This document shows, piece by piece, positions 1 through 11,265 of a stretch of 64,000 nt of DNA. The stretch comes from Fagopyrum homotropicum (Eukaryota > Streptophyta > Magnoliopsida > Caryophyllales > Polygonaceae). The notes below the pieces were generated by a model. That model saw only the letters and a list, made by a program, of their open reading frames with translations. It was not told the DNA's origin and made no database searches. The stretch spans positions 105,668,320-105,732,319 of the forward strand of contig BSWB01000003.1 in NCBI GenBank assembly GCA_033239125.1, in the 5' to 3' direction. Every line of letters begins with the position of its first letter. Position 1 is the stretch's first letter. Made by a program: the position numbers and the translations under genes.

Positions 1-1237
1 TCCTCTAACCGGGTAAGTCTCAAGGAACTAAGGAAAGGAACTATAATCTCAAACCAACACACCACCTAAGGGGATAGAACTAACCTTTACCGGATAAGTC
101 TCAGGCTAACTCACAAAGGTAGGATGAAGGCACATTCAAACCCTAATAAGGGATAAACCTTTATTACCTAACACTCATCATTATGGGTATACAAGCAAAG
201 GAATCACTGGGTAAGTCTCATCCTAGGCTTGCGTATGGACCAGGAAAAGTACAACAAGGATAGGATTTTGCAAACTAAAACCTAAACTCGGGTATGGATC
301 AGATAAGGTCACGCCTCGCTCAATTCATGTCCGATCGCGGTCGAGATGTTCTATGAACCGACCGAGGTGAGGTTCGGTTAAGGCTTGGCTCAAGCTGTCA
401 GGGTCCACTAAGGTAAATGCTCATTCTTTCATCGTCTTTTCCACAACCTTTAGCCAATCACCTAGAATCGCAGAAGAATTTAGCCAATAATCATCATGAT
501 AACAACAATCAAATATATGAATAAAGGAGCAATATCCAATCAATAAAACCTTAGCACAAAGGTCTCAATAATCACTCAATCAAACAATCAAACAAATCAA
601 ACAAACAGCAAACTGCGTTCCTCAATCACAAACCAAAAGGCAACAATCAAACAATCTAAGAAAACCTTACAACTTCCTTCAAAAGCCTTCAACTTTCTCT
701 TCAAAGCTATCTTCCTTCCTTTCTTGGAATATCTTCAATCTTCCAAACTAATTAGTTAACCAACCTTCAAAATCTGATCCCTTTCCATCCAGAAAATATC
801 TTCCAATATATAGGAGAATCACTTGTCAAAAATAAAAGATCTTATGGTCCATAGTTGTGCATCTCGATCCAGCCCAGCGAAGTCATCTTGGTCGAGGTGG
901 TACTGTAGCCAACCGAGATGATCTTCAGCCACGTACAAATCTCTCAAAACTGATCCAAAATCAAACTTCTGTCCAACTTCCATGGTTCCTATGCTTTTCT
1001 TGTAGCTCCTCAATGCTCCACAATGTAGCTCCAATGACTCCTTTTCTCCCTTAGCTCCATATTACTCCAAAACGTGTCATTTTCCCTATATTTACAACAA
1101 AACTAGGTATAGACCTCGATTCTTGCAAAGGTAAACAAAACAACATAATGATCAAGAATATACATCCATGCATCCAGATTTATGAAGATAAAATGTCCAA
1201 AACAATCCCAAAGCATATACTATAATACATGCTATCA
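1..1237 (-). mobile_element. Partial LTR of an Athila-type element (A family), minus strand
   Basis: Read on the minus strand, this follows the first about 1.2 kb of element A's LTR (32692-34438): same order of the CTCGG/CCGAGG palindrome words (near 310-380 and 860-930), the same GGTAAGTCTC repeats (near 10, 90 and 205) and the same start, here ...GCTATCA ending at 1237. The sequence right of 1237 is not a polypurine tract. So this edge is the outer end of a 5' LTR or a solo LTR whose remainder lies left of the window. It is more diverged from A than A's two LTRs are from each other. No coding capacity is expected; short ORFs at 819-1054 are chance readings inside the LTR. Confidence 0.8.
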
Positions 1238-2399
1238 CCTGTCCATTTGGACGTTTTTATCTTTTAGCTATTCTATTTGAACATTCTATCTTTCAGTTAT
1301 AAGATAAAATTTGGTAGAATTAGATTTGATTTGAAATTCCTAGGAGGATTGGTTTGACATTCTCCTATATATAAGGTTATCCAACCATTAGGGTATTTAT
1401 TTCCAAGTTCATTAGATGGTTCAAAGTGTACATTAATCTAATGACCGTCCTACACTAGTCGATCGGTCTTTTTCCCCTTCAAACAATAAAGCTTGTATTT
1501 GTGTTAAGGTATGTCTTGCTAAATTCATTCGGTCTAGGGTCTAGAGAGTCCACATACATGGATCTATGATGTTGATAATGATCTATATATTCCTTGAATG
1601 TTTATCTATGAGAGTTATATCAGTTTTGGGTTATTCCATGAAAAATGCGAGAGTTGGGTGTAGAGTGATGTATTATCATATGTTAATCACGGTGTTGATG
1701 ACAAAATGCGAGAGTCATGTCACTCATACCATTCATATTCTGTAAAAAGCAAGAGTCGGGCAGTATTGTTACCCACATAACATAATATACAATTTTATAT
1801 GAATTTATCAATTGAAGTTATATATGTATGTTATGCTGATCTTGATATTTGAACTCTTTTATTAATCGTTGATACATTTAAAACAGTGTTAAGTAGCGAA
1901 TAATTCTTCCGTCTCCCTTATTGCTACTTTTTGTCTCCTCTTTTCTATATCAATTGATTGATTAGTCCCCATCTGTAGATTAACTTGTTATATTATCTCG
2001 TCCTTGTGATTTCTAATTCCGTAATCTCATTATTGTGTCATCGAACGACCGACCAGTGATAACCGGTAAACCAACTAACTCTTGTGTTTTCATTTATTGT
2101 TTCTATTTTATGTTATTACTTAGTTGTTTCATTACTAATCAGTCAATTCATTTCATTGCTTTCTTGAGTTCAATCACGATCTCTTTACTACAATCGGGTC
2201 TTGCAAGTTTTTGCGAGATTTGAAGTTTGCGTTTCAGCCCTTTGTCAAGAGCTGAAAATAGACAACCTTAAATAAGCCCACGATGACCTAGGAAAAACCC
2301 ATGAGGGATCTTCTTAACCTAGATCAATTACAACGCCGAATTTACGCACTCCATTACCTAGTCAATGAACCTAATTGGGATCATCAACTCAATCATGAC
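1238..2399. other. AT-rich stretch without a recognised gene
   Basis: No ORF here resembles a protein I know. A TATATATAAGG-like site near 1370 and three copies of an AAATGCGAGAGT-like word (near 1648, 1704 and 1745) suggest decayed LTR or other transposon sequence. I could not pair it with another copy in the window. Confidence 0.4.
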
Positions 2400-3470
2400 A
2401 AATCATAAGAACTTTCAAGATGTGGTGTCGTAGGCTTTGACGAGGTCAATTTTCATGAAGCATTACTTGATGTTCCCCTCCATGTTATATCTCCTCACCA
2501 ACTCATATAATATGAAAATGTCATCAGTTGTCAACCGTCTTTGTATGAAAGAAAATTGCACTAAATCAATCAAGTACCAAAGACACGGACTCACTTTGTT
2601 CGTCATCAACTTGGTGATGATCTTGTACATCATGTTGCAACATTAAATCGATATGAACTGCTTCACACGGGAAGGTGCCTCTACCTTAGCAGTAAGTGAA
2701 ACCATGATGTTGTTCACTTGCATTGGTATCTTCCTATTGATAAAGAACTCCCATACTATCACACAAACCTTGCTCCTCATCTTATCCTTTGATTTGAACA
2801 ACTTTGAAGAGAAACTATCCCGGCCCGGGACCTTCAAATCACCAATGGACCACAACGCCATCTTGATCTCCTCATTTGACACCGGACCAATCATCCTCTA
2901 GCAAACCTCATCTAACGAAGAGATTAAATCCCTCCGTCTTTTGGCTTTTATAATACTATGAAAATAGGATGAAGAATGATCACTCTTAAGGACATACCTA
3001 GATTTTGTTTGTTGCACCTAGAAACTCATCTTTGTGGCGTTAAGCCTTTTGGCCTTCGGGATCAAGTCTAAATCCCTGAAGGCTTGCCTCGTACTCATTA
3101 TTGTCCATCTTGGCACTCTCGGAAATATGTGAAAAGTGTCGTCTATTAATCCCCCACAGTGGGCCTCTATGGCTTGTAGAGAGCACATAGGTGGAATTGG
3201 TAGGTTACCCGGAGTCTATAACTTCAGTTCTCCTTCACTATTTCCTAGAATTGTTCATGATTTGCCCACATATTCAAAATTTTAGAATTGGTCTTCCTTG
3301 ATATGGGTTGGTGTTTGACATGAGGGATTATCATTTGTCATCTGAAATGTGCAACCTATTTGGAAAACTTGTTTGACAATAAACCCCCCTGCTCAAGCCA
3401 ATCATAGTTAGCCATGATGTTATCAATCTTACCCCCCTCATGGCGTCACAAGATCTAGGCTCATAAAGAC
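2400..3470 (-). pseudogene. LINE (non-LTR retrotransposon) reverse transcriptase fragment
   Basis: On the minus strand, pieces in shifting frames read like the start of a plant LINE reverse transcriptase. Around 2990-2930 is a YFHSIIKAKRR-like stretch (family pattern FFH...K.RR). At 2894-2643 an ORF contains NEEIKMALWSIGDLKVPGRD, matching the family's EI..A...I...KAPG.DG motif, followed by a WEFF and a V..L.AKV block. Near 2440-2410 is a KIDLVKAYDT match to the first catalytic-aspartate region. Frames change several times and stops intervene, so this is an old 5'-truncated copy. The upstream endonuclease is not convincingly recognisable. Family identity is fairly sure; exact ends are not. Confidence 0.7.
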
Positions 3471-3778
3471 TAACCTCATATAAAAAAAAAATTAATGGAA
3501 TACACTATCATCCTTTGTTTTCTTAACCTTGTGTTATCCCACAAAAGCATAAAACACTCTAGCAATGTTTCCGAAGCAAGCTAAATATTTGTAACTGCAC
3601 GTCACGAGGGATCCTCTCCAGTAACATTTCTAAAGAAACTTGTATCTTCTTGATTTGATTTGTGGTCATAAAATGGATATTGTCAAAGACCAACTAGAAT
3701 CATCCTACAAATAAAACAAGAATCCAAATGATGAATTAAGTACAAGTGAGATAAATATAGAGATGTGTATGAAACGAA
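3471..3778. other. No feature recognised
   Basis: AT-rich sequence between the LINE fragment and the Mutator-like fragment. I see no ORF, repeat or RNA gene in it. Confidence 0.4.
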
Positions 3779-4444
3779 CTAAAAACAAGAATACATAATC
3801 ATTGGTTTTATATGAGAGTCCATGGAAATAGTGTAAGAAAACATGTTCACCAAATGCCTAGAGTTTGGATGCAAGAAAAAGAAATAGGTCAACTCATTCG
3901 AGTTCGGGCATCTCATTGCGTTCACATATCGTGTTCCTTCAACGTAGGAAATGTTTGTTGTAATGATCTTCTTCCCTTGGCTTGTTTCATCCTTATATTC
4001 AAACCGGTATTTCATATTTTCTAGATGGTTGTGACTTTTTTGGGATAGTCCGATTGTACGGATTTTAATATATGCATCGATTTCAACCTCGTCCCCGGTG
4101 CATGATCTACCTTTCGATATTGTGTTGGAGTGAAGCATTCAGCATATGCATGTCCCCTTAAATGGATCAGAAATATGTGGTTGTACACTCCACATACAAC
4201 TCTCAGTGTCCATTGTTGGTCTTGAATTTGTGATCCTCGAGTTCAAACTTGCACCCGTATTTCTTCGATTTCTCTTTCCTGCTAGTACTTGACACTTGAT
4301 GAAGATCCACATCTTTCTCCTTCTAGGTTCTTCATATCTCTCACACGATAAACGAAATGTACAAAACCCTCTTCTACCCAACCATGATTTGTGTGTGACC
4401 AACACCATATTCACCGTGTTCACCACAAAACGAGTCCATCTCAC
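3779..4444 (-). pseudogene. Mutator-like (MULE) transposase fragment with FAR1-type N-terminus
   Basis: Minus-strand reading frames (4444-4139, then 4138-3779, plus an overlapping frame) give, in order, a FAR1/MULE-type zinc-binding region (SKKYGCKFELEDHKF), a linker, and the block that opens the MULE transposase catalytic domain: SNELTYFFFLHPNSRHLVNM then YTISMDSHIKPM. In the family this corresponds to a V.DIFW.HP.....NLF...L.MD.TYKTN pattern, where the aspartate is catalytic. The alignment to the family is from memory of its pattern, not a search. The rest of the catalytic domain is missing and several stops and frame changes are present, so this is a dead remnant. No terminal inverted repeats were found. 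Confidence 0.65.
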
Positions 4445-4660
4445 TACATTATCTCAATTATGAAAACATTAGTACAACTCAAACATGAAAGAATAATTTG
4501 TACCAATATCACGTGAGAATTTCGCAAGATCCTAATACAATGAGTAAAATATTAGTTCTACAATTTCAATTGCAATCTAAAATTATTAACGATGTATTTT
4601 AATATCGATAAAAAACTATATTTACATAATTTATACATAAACCATAAAATACAATTTATA

Positions 4661-4783
4661 TTAAGAACTTAATTTGAGAAGCGTGACAAGTTCGTCCAGA
4701 TCATTATATTTGTTTTCGTCAAACGCAAGGTTTAGGCTCTCACCATTAAACTCAACATCATTTTCAGCTTCATATGCCAACAT
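4661..4783 (-). other. Short acidic ORF of 40 codons, possibly part of the MULE remnant
   Basis: An ATG at 4783 opens a 40-residue acidic frame (MLAYEAENDVEFNGES...), ending at 4661. It lies upstream of the MULE fragment on the same strand. It could be the amino-terminal part of that transposase gene, but the sequence is not diagnostic and it may be chance. I do not recognise a domain. Confidence 0.25.
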
Positions 4784-5562
4784 TTTTACAACGAACGACA
4801 CTATTAGAGAAAATCAGATTTTAGATTTTGGATGTGAGTTTTGAAAGTCGTTTGGTCTATATTTCGAAGTGAAAGGCTAAAGTTAGGACCGTTGGTCCAA
4901 CTTCCGAATTTTGGTGAACTAGTATATAAGTCATATTCCAATTAGGCATGTGGGTGCATGCGCAGTTGACCCAAGAGACAATGAATAAGTTCTTTCCTTT
5001 TTCAGTGAGAGACAGATTCGGATAGGATAGGGAGTTATTGAAGTTGTTATAACAATTCCAATTTTCGGTCATACCACCAAATTTTCACTTATAAATAAAC
5101 AGCGGCAATTTTTATCGTTGGAATTATTATGTTAACTAAGTAGTGTATACATGGTTTCCCCTAGCCGCCCTAGTAGTGTAAGGTAACGCTCCACAGATTA
5201 TAGCCGTTAACTCCGCTCATTTGAAGTGAAGATCAAGTATTATATTATTTTCAAAACTGCAAATCATATATTTTTATATTGGGGGAGTGGGGACCCCTGA
5301 TCCAGTTTCAATAAATCCAAATTTTGCTGTCTAGATACCAATTCTGCAAAGTGGAAACATCACCAGTGAGTTTCTACATACATGATAACATATACGACGC
5401 TACAATACACAACAATTCACAAATAATAAAAAGACAGAACCAACAATGATAACTTACAAGCTTACTTTCATCTTCATTGTTATCACCTGAAGACCTCAAA
5501 TGCCTCCCGGAATTGGCACTTGAAAATTAAAAAAACACTGAGCAAGTAGCAAACAAGCCGAG
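4784..5562. other. Intergenic; includes the 3' flank of the coiled-coil gene
   Basis: Downstream of the minus-strand gene that ends at 5563. The part nearest 5560 is expected to be its 3' untranslated region. No convincing polyadenylation signal, repeat or second gene is visible. Confidence 0.4.
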
Positions 5563-8500
5563 CTACATCTCATGCTTCAGCACTTGGCGTAATTGGATCT
5601 TCTGACCTCCCATTCTAGCTTCCAAGAGCTTGGACTTCAAGCTCGTCTTCTGACCGCGTGGCCCTGTATCAGGCGAGCTACAATAGCTCCTCAAGTCCAT
5701 TGGAATGTACCCACCTCGTCTGGATCCACAATCGGAAGTGGTTATACTACTTCCATTTGAGATCCTTCCATCCGAAAATCCAGAAAACCTATTTTTCAAG
5801 CCATCTAGTGATACTATCTTGTACTTCTCGCTATTTGTGTGACCCAATCTCCAAAGCCTCGATATCGATGAGGGCTTCTTCATCTGTTTAGACTGAACCG
5901 AGCATACCTCACTGACACCACTCACTGGTGTTTCGTCGCCTTTGTTCATGGATGCAATGCTTTCTTCACATGAGAAACTCGAACCCTGATCATCAGCATG
6001 GCTCACTGTTTCCCACCCGCTTCTATCATCATCTAACTCAGGGTTCACTATTTGCATCTTTGAAGCATGACTTGCAGGGCTGTAATTAATACAAGGCTGT
6101 ATCTCCCTCTCACTGGTTTCCTGCATAGCCATTTCCTCAAAAACAGAAAATATATCATCCGACTTTGGGGGATCGTAGCTAAATTCCTTGACATATTGTA
6201 TCTTTACAGAAGCAACAGCATTCTGAAGTATCTCAACCTCCTTCGTCTCCTTAGGATCCAAAACCCCCCTTTTGGACTTAAGGAAGCTTTCCAGATCTGC
6301 TATGATTTTGTTCATTTGAGAGAATTTGTCTTCTAGGGTTACCTTTGCATCCACTAGCTTCATTTGGACACGTTCCTCTCGCCACACCTCGGCCATCTGC
6401 AACATCTTCCTCTCATCATCAGCTTCCTCCCGAATCGTCATGCACTCTCTCCTAATTGCTTCAACTTCAGCCTTGTCTTCACCGATCTCCTTTGCAAGTT
6501 CATCGCAAACTTCCTCAACCAACTCTCTGGCTTTCCTCTCCTTCTCATAGTCCTGCATGTACCTCTTTGCGACAACCTTTGTTTCAGCCAGCTCATTGAC
6601 CAGCTTTGAATTGACAATTTTCAATCTTTGACGGTTCTTCCTTTCCCTGTTCAAGTCTGCTTTCATGCCATCAATGATTGCACGGACCTTTTCGTGCTCT
6701 CTACTCCGCCATGCTGCCTTCTCCTGACTGAGCTTCCTTAAGAAATGTTCCAGTTTCTTCTTTGAAGATCTTCTTTCTGATTCAAGCTCCTCAATTCGGG
6801 ATTGAGCCTGGTCAAGCTCTGATTTAAGTGCTGAGGCCTTTGTGATGGCGTTCAGTTTATCATCGAGTAACTTTGAGCTACTGCGTTCTTCAGTCCTCTT
6901 GTGAAAAACTGGGTCCCACTTTGTTGCCCCCTCCATCGCGTAGTTAGAGAGCTTTAAAGAAGCTTGGGGCTATGAGGTAAGAATAATAAAGAGATTCATA
7001 TCATATTAGGTTTCAGAAGAGAGGAAAAGATTTATCATACGAAATAACTTATGATTAGGTCGCAATTTCCGTGACACATACAACACTGAACTCGGGAGTA
7101 AGTGTTCAGCCAATCTACATACATATAAGAAAAATAACATGACTTACAAAATAATCTTAATTTCATCTATTGTTTGATAGAGGACTAATAGATTGCAATA
7201 TTACATGCTGAACTTTGTCCACAAAGATTGACCTCAATCACATTAAATGCAACTGAATAGTTCAGGAGAGTAAAGCCACTTCATGACTCATGACTAGCCA
7301 GGAGCTGACTTATGTCCTGGCCTAGCAACTTACTGGAGCAATATAGACAAAGAGTACCTCATAATGATAAGTCAAGGGAGCAATGAAGTATATATAAGAA
7401 AGATTACCTCACAAAAGTATCCATTTATTGAACCATTCACAGAACAAGGGCTGCTCGATTGATCTTTTACCACAGAGCTCAATCTTCCGCTCTCATGATG
7501 ACTAGGCAACCAATCTCCAGCGTGGTTGGCCTCATGCTGCAAAAAGAGAAACAAAATTGAAATCAATGTAATTTGTAGATTTGCCCAAAAAAAGTAATAC
7601 CTTGTAGCATGTTTCCTAGTCCTTCACGAACCACTCTAACGAGGGTTCAACCAAATGCCAAATTAAGAGGCAAGTTTATGCAAATTTAATTGATGATTTC
7701 ACGTCAATCAACAAGTAAACTGCCTCATGTTGACACTTCTTTTTTCTGTTTGCAACAATGAGAGGATTCAAACCGGTTAGCTAGCAGGTCAGGGACTCGT
7801 CTTTTGGCATACCTCAGCTAATGGAGACCAGTACTTGCAAATTCAATAACTCATAATACAAGTAGCAATTTCAACTTGCATTTGATGCTTCGTAGAGCTA
7901 AGCATATAAATTAAAGCATTAAAATAAAACAGTGTAGTTCTGGCTGTATAACATGGCAACGGAGGCATCTGCTATCTGGTATTCGTATTAGCAAAATTGC
8001 AGCTACCGTTGTAACTCAAAATCAAAGAATATACATCAAACGGCGAGTTCTCAGCACTTAAAACAGAGAACTTAATGATATTGAAAGAAGCAAAAACAGC
8101 TCTATCAACACGTAATATTTTGATTTCAAACTGAAAACGACAAACAATGAAGAGACTCTTCAGATCTGACCACATTGAGGAGGCATAAAGGGAATCAAAG
8201 CCATAAATTAAAACGTACCATAAACGCTAACCGATCTTCCACGTTTCTGGACACGCGCCGCTCATGTCCGCCATCAGCAACGGCGTCCAGAGGCTGCAGC
8301 CTCCAGAGAGCATTAGCGAGCTTCCTTACCGAAACCGCTCCTCCACCTATATTTCCGACTCTCTTCACCTTCTGACACCCAGTACCTACCATAGTCGGTT
8401 TGACATCATCTCCGGCCACCACATTCTTCACCGATTTCCTCTCTCCCTCGTCCACCTCATCAAACTTCCACCGAAGAAGAGGTGTAGGAGGACCTGTCCG

Positions 8501-8710
8501 TTTCCCGGCCGCTGATGAGCCAGCATCCTTCCTAGGGGTCCTGGCAGAGACAACGGAGGTCCTCCGACGGGAAAGTCTCCGGTGAGCAGGCTTTTTCGAA
8601 AGATCTTGGCCCAAGTGAAGACAAGGAGGGGCTGTCTGCTGATTATCGAGCTGTTGTATGGATGATTGGGGGAGAGTGGTTGATATGGCAGTGTTGGAGG
8701 TGATCTTCAT
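5563..8710 (-). CDS. Plant coiled-coil protein, USO1-like/BRANCHLESS TRICHOME-related, three exons
   Basis: Predicted exons on the minus strand are 8710-8219 (164 codons), 7536-7408 (43 codons) and 6969-5563 (468 codons plus stop). All junctions are in phase 0. Introns are GT-AG (682 and 438 bp: GTACGT...TTGCAG and GTAATC...CATAG). The product is about 675 residues. The N-terminus is basic (RRLSRRRTS near residue 45) and holds the conserved VSVRKLANALWRLQ block near residue 130. Residues about 245-446 are a long charged coiled coil including VCDELAKEIGEDKAEVE and WREERVQMKL, hallmarks of the plant family annotated as USO1-like proteins (Arabidopsis At5g41620/At3g11590 type, related to BRANCHLESS TRICHOME). 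The C-terminal third is Ser-rich and probably disordered. Family members are linked to cell shape and the cytoskeleton; function here is inferred from family only. The ATG at 8710 is the first in the open frame. No lesion is visible, so this is the one intact host gene. Confidence 0.85.
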
Positions 8711-9000
8711 TGTGTATAAATGAACTGGTCGGCCATTGAAGGCAAAGAAACGGAGAGCTTTGAGTAGAGAGAAGATTGCGGTTATAAGGGCGAAGTTTTG
8801 AAAGAGAGTACTGTGAATAGGATTAGGAAAGAGGAGAGTGATTGAGTCAAACGTATTTCTTGCACTTGCTCTACCCCGTTTATGAGAAGCGAGGGAGGGG
8901 GGCCGCCTTGGATACTCTGCCTATGCGCGTCTCATACGGTGTCGTTTACTTCAATCCAGATTTCCCTCACTCCTCTCCTAAAAGCGACGTCGTTTGCTGC
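8711..9000 (-). promoter_or_regulatory. Putative promoter and 5' leader of the coiled-coil gene
   Basis: The minus-strand region upstream of the ATG at 8710 holds a TTATAA site at 8783-8788, about 75 bp before the start codon. This is a reasonable TATA box with a short leader, but it rests on sequence only. Farther upstream the sequence turns into repeats at about 9005. Confidence 0.3.
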
Positions 9001-9004
9001 AATT

Positions 9005-9370
9005 TTTATAGGGCTGTCTAAACGGTCCGCACCGAACCGGACTGGACCGTAACACAGACCGACCGGACTGTTTCATTGCTTGTGTGAAATGGTCCGTGGA
9101 GTGGACCAGATTGTAACAGTCCGATCCCGGCAGTCCAATAGGGTCCAGTTTGGACCATTTTTAAAAAAATTAAATAAAAATTATTTTTTGTATGAATTAA
9201 ATTAGGTCTAGATTTGAACCGGACCAGATGTTCTTCCTATTCAAAAATATTTAAAGTGTAAACTAATAGTCCAGACCGAACCGGAACATTATTGTTCAGG
9301 ACCGGACCGGAACATTACGGTCCACGACTGGACCGGACCGTAACTTTTTGTCCGGAACATTTGTTGAATG
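9005..9370. repeat. Degenerate GGACCGGACCG repeat field
   Basis: The words GGTCCG, GGACCGGA and CCGGACCG recur about a dozen times on both strands, beginning with GGGCTGTCTAAACGG. Such a start followed by GGACCGG-rich sequence occurs at ends of some plant hAT-type nonautonomous elements. I could not find a matching inverted end, so it is left as an unclassified repeat. Confidence 0.5.
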
Positions 9371-9379
9371 AATAGTGTT

Positions 9380-9545
9380 GATCCGTTTTTCCTCTTCTAG
9401 TGTTAAGAGGTCGCGCTTAACAAATGTTGTTGAATGACCCAAGCTTTCATTTTCCCTCTTCTAGTGTTAATGGGCCGTAGTTAAACATATGCATTAAATG
9501 GTCCGTCCTTATTTAGTTTGTTTTCCCTCTTCCAGTCTCACCATC
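9380..9545 (+). repeat. Three spaced direct repeats TTTTCCCTCTTCTAGTGTTAA
   Basis: Copies begin near 9387, 9449 and 9520 and differ slightly. Spacing is about 60-75 bp. The function is unknown and may be a remnant of a tandem array. The following stretch to about 9890 shows nothing recognisable. Confidence 0.5.
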
Positions 9546-10084
9546 TTTCTTTGATTGGGAGTGCTAACCCGCGTTAATAGCGTGTTTCAATGTATCACTG
9601 CCACATGTGTTGTCAGTCAATGAGCCGTAGCACATTTTCTTTTGTGTGACCTTTTAATGGCTTGGTTGAGAGCGTTCATGGTGTCCATCACACTTACTCT
9701 TGATTTCGAATTTAGTAGGCATTATTATATTCACTTTCTCCATGTGTTTACGATTGAAAAATGATAACTCCACCTTGATTATATATTTGTATATGTGGAT
9801 GATGGAAGACTTAACATTTAAAGCGGATTTATAAACTAACAAATACCTAATGTATATCTAGATTGCGTGGTTTGATTTTGTGTTTGTTAAATGTGTGCAG
9901 GTATTGAAAAGCATTTCAAAGAATGAACGCATGCCTTGAAACTCATTACAAGGGACAAGCACAGAGATATTGAAAAGTAATTCAAGGGTTAAACGCGGAG
10001 GCCTTGAAAAGCGATACAAGAGAGAAATCGGCAAGAAACTTTTCAAAATAAAGATTCAAATCTCAACAACTAAATCTACCAAGG

Positions 10085-10460
10085 ATCAAGAGAAGAAGAT
10101 CTTCAAACAACATATCAAGAGAAGATCTCGGCCAACTCAACTTGAAGATCTTCAACGGATTTGAAGAGGAAATCTCGGCCAAACAACAAGATCTTACAAA
10201 GATCTCAACAAACCGACGCAAGAGATTAGAAGATCTTTTTCAACGGATCTCACACAAAGATCTCGGATCCAAGGAAGATCTTCAAAGGTCCTCAAAAAAG
10301 ATTTTCAACAACTTGGAAGATCTCGGAGCATGAATTAAGAGCTTCAACGACAAGATCTTCAATGGCTCTTTCAAGGAAAAGATCTCGAAGAAGAAGACTC
10401 TCAACGTGTGTCAAGGAGAAGAAGTAGATAAAGAAGATTGAAGATCTTACAACGGCTACT
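10085..10460 (+). repeat. AAGATCTTCA/GATCTCGG iterated words in the copia LTR
   Basis: The words AAGATCT, GATCTCGG and GATCTTCAA recur more than fifteen times in under 400 bp, immediately 5' of the TATA site at 10551. This fits repeated cis-elements in a U3 promoter region. No regular period is evident. Confidence 0.6.
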
Positions 10461-10550
10461 TCGTCTCAACCAAACACCGTTTTCCATGGAGAAAGAAGAA
10501 ACATCACAACGACCCTTTTACGACGGCTAGAAGAATACTCCATAGAAGAC

Positions 10551-10557
10551 TATAAAT
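10551..10557 (+). promoter_or_regulatory. TATA box of the copia LTR
   Basis: TATAAAT follows the iterated U3 words and precedes about 650 bp of R-U5. It is the only good TATA box in this LTR. Confidence 0.5.
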
Positions 10558-11212
10558 GAAGATGACGATTGAAGAGAATAAGAACAAGCTTACACGGAAA
10601 CATCTAAGTCTTCAAGAGATCAAAGCATCTTCATTCATTCCAAAAGTTTTTCTTTCTATTAGATCACAAAAGCTTACATCCCCAGAGAGATAAAAACACG
10701 AGAGCTCCATTGGAATATTTAGAGAATGTTATACGCGAGTGTATGTTACACTGACGAAGTAACTAGGCTATTATTGTTAGGCTAAGAGTTGGAACTAGGT
10801 CATAGCATTGGCTACATTGAGAGAAGAAGGGGATTTCTTTTAGGTTGTATCTAGGACTCTTTGAAGCAGATAATAGATAGTTAGATCCTACGAGTACAAA
10901 AACCCTAGGATGGAGACGTAGGCTGTTAGAGTTGAACTTCATAAACATATCATCGTGTCGATCTTTTCTTTCCGCACTAATTCTTGCTTAATTGTGACTA
11001 ACGTTGTTTTTGCAGGTTTTCGAAGTCAAGGCCTTGAAATCACTTTCAAAGCCCTTGAAAACTAGTTGTGTCACAAAGAGCACATATCGACATCAAGGCC
11101 ATGAAATCAATTTCAAAGCCTTGAGATAGTTTTTGCGAAAAGTTCTCATACTCTATTCACCCCCCTTCTAGAGTATTTATATCTTTTATATTCACCTATA
11201 CGGTTCTTAAAT

Positions 11213-11224
11213 TGGTATCAGAGC
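11213..11224 (+). other. Copia primer-binding site (initiator tRNA-Met)
   Basis: TGGTATCAGAGC is the standard complement of the 3' end of plant initiator tRNA-Met used by copia elements. It sits directly after the LTR end and 42 bp before the gag ATG. Confidence 0.9.
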
Positions 11225-11265
11225 TAAACTCACATATATTGATTTAACCATCAGTGAGACTAATC

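Larger units (their letters stand above)
9890..11210 (+). mobile_element. 5' LTR of the host Ty1/copia element (left edge approximate)
   Basis: The sequence immediately before the initiator-Met primer-binding site has the character of a long copia LTR. It holds a field of GAAGATCTTC-type words, a TATAAAT site at 10551, a long R-U5 part and a ...CCCCCTTCTAGAG... tail near 11160. The right edge is fixed within a few bases by the primer-binding site. The left edge was placed by compositional change only, because the partner 3' LTR lies outside the window. TTGAAA/TTTCAA and TCAAGGCCTTGA words occur at about 9900-10015 and 11026-11130, the same palindrome found inside the coding region. Confidence 0.6.
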
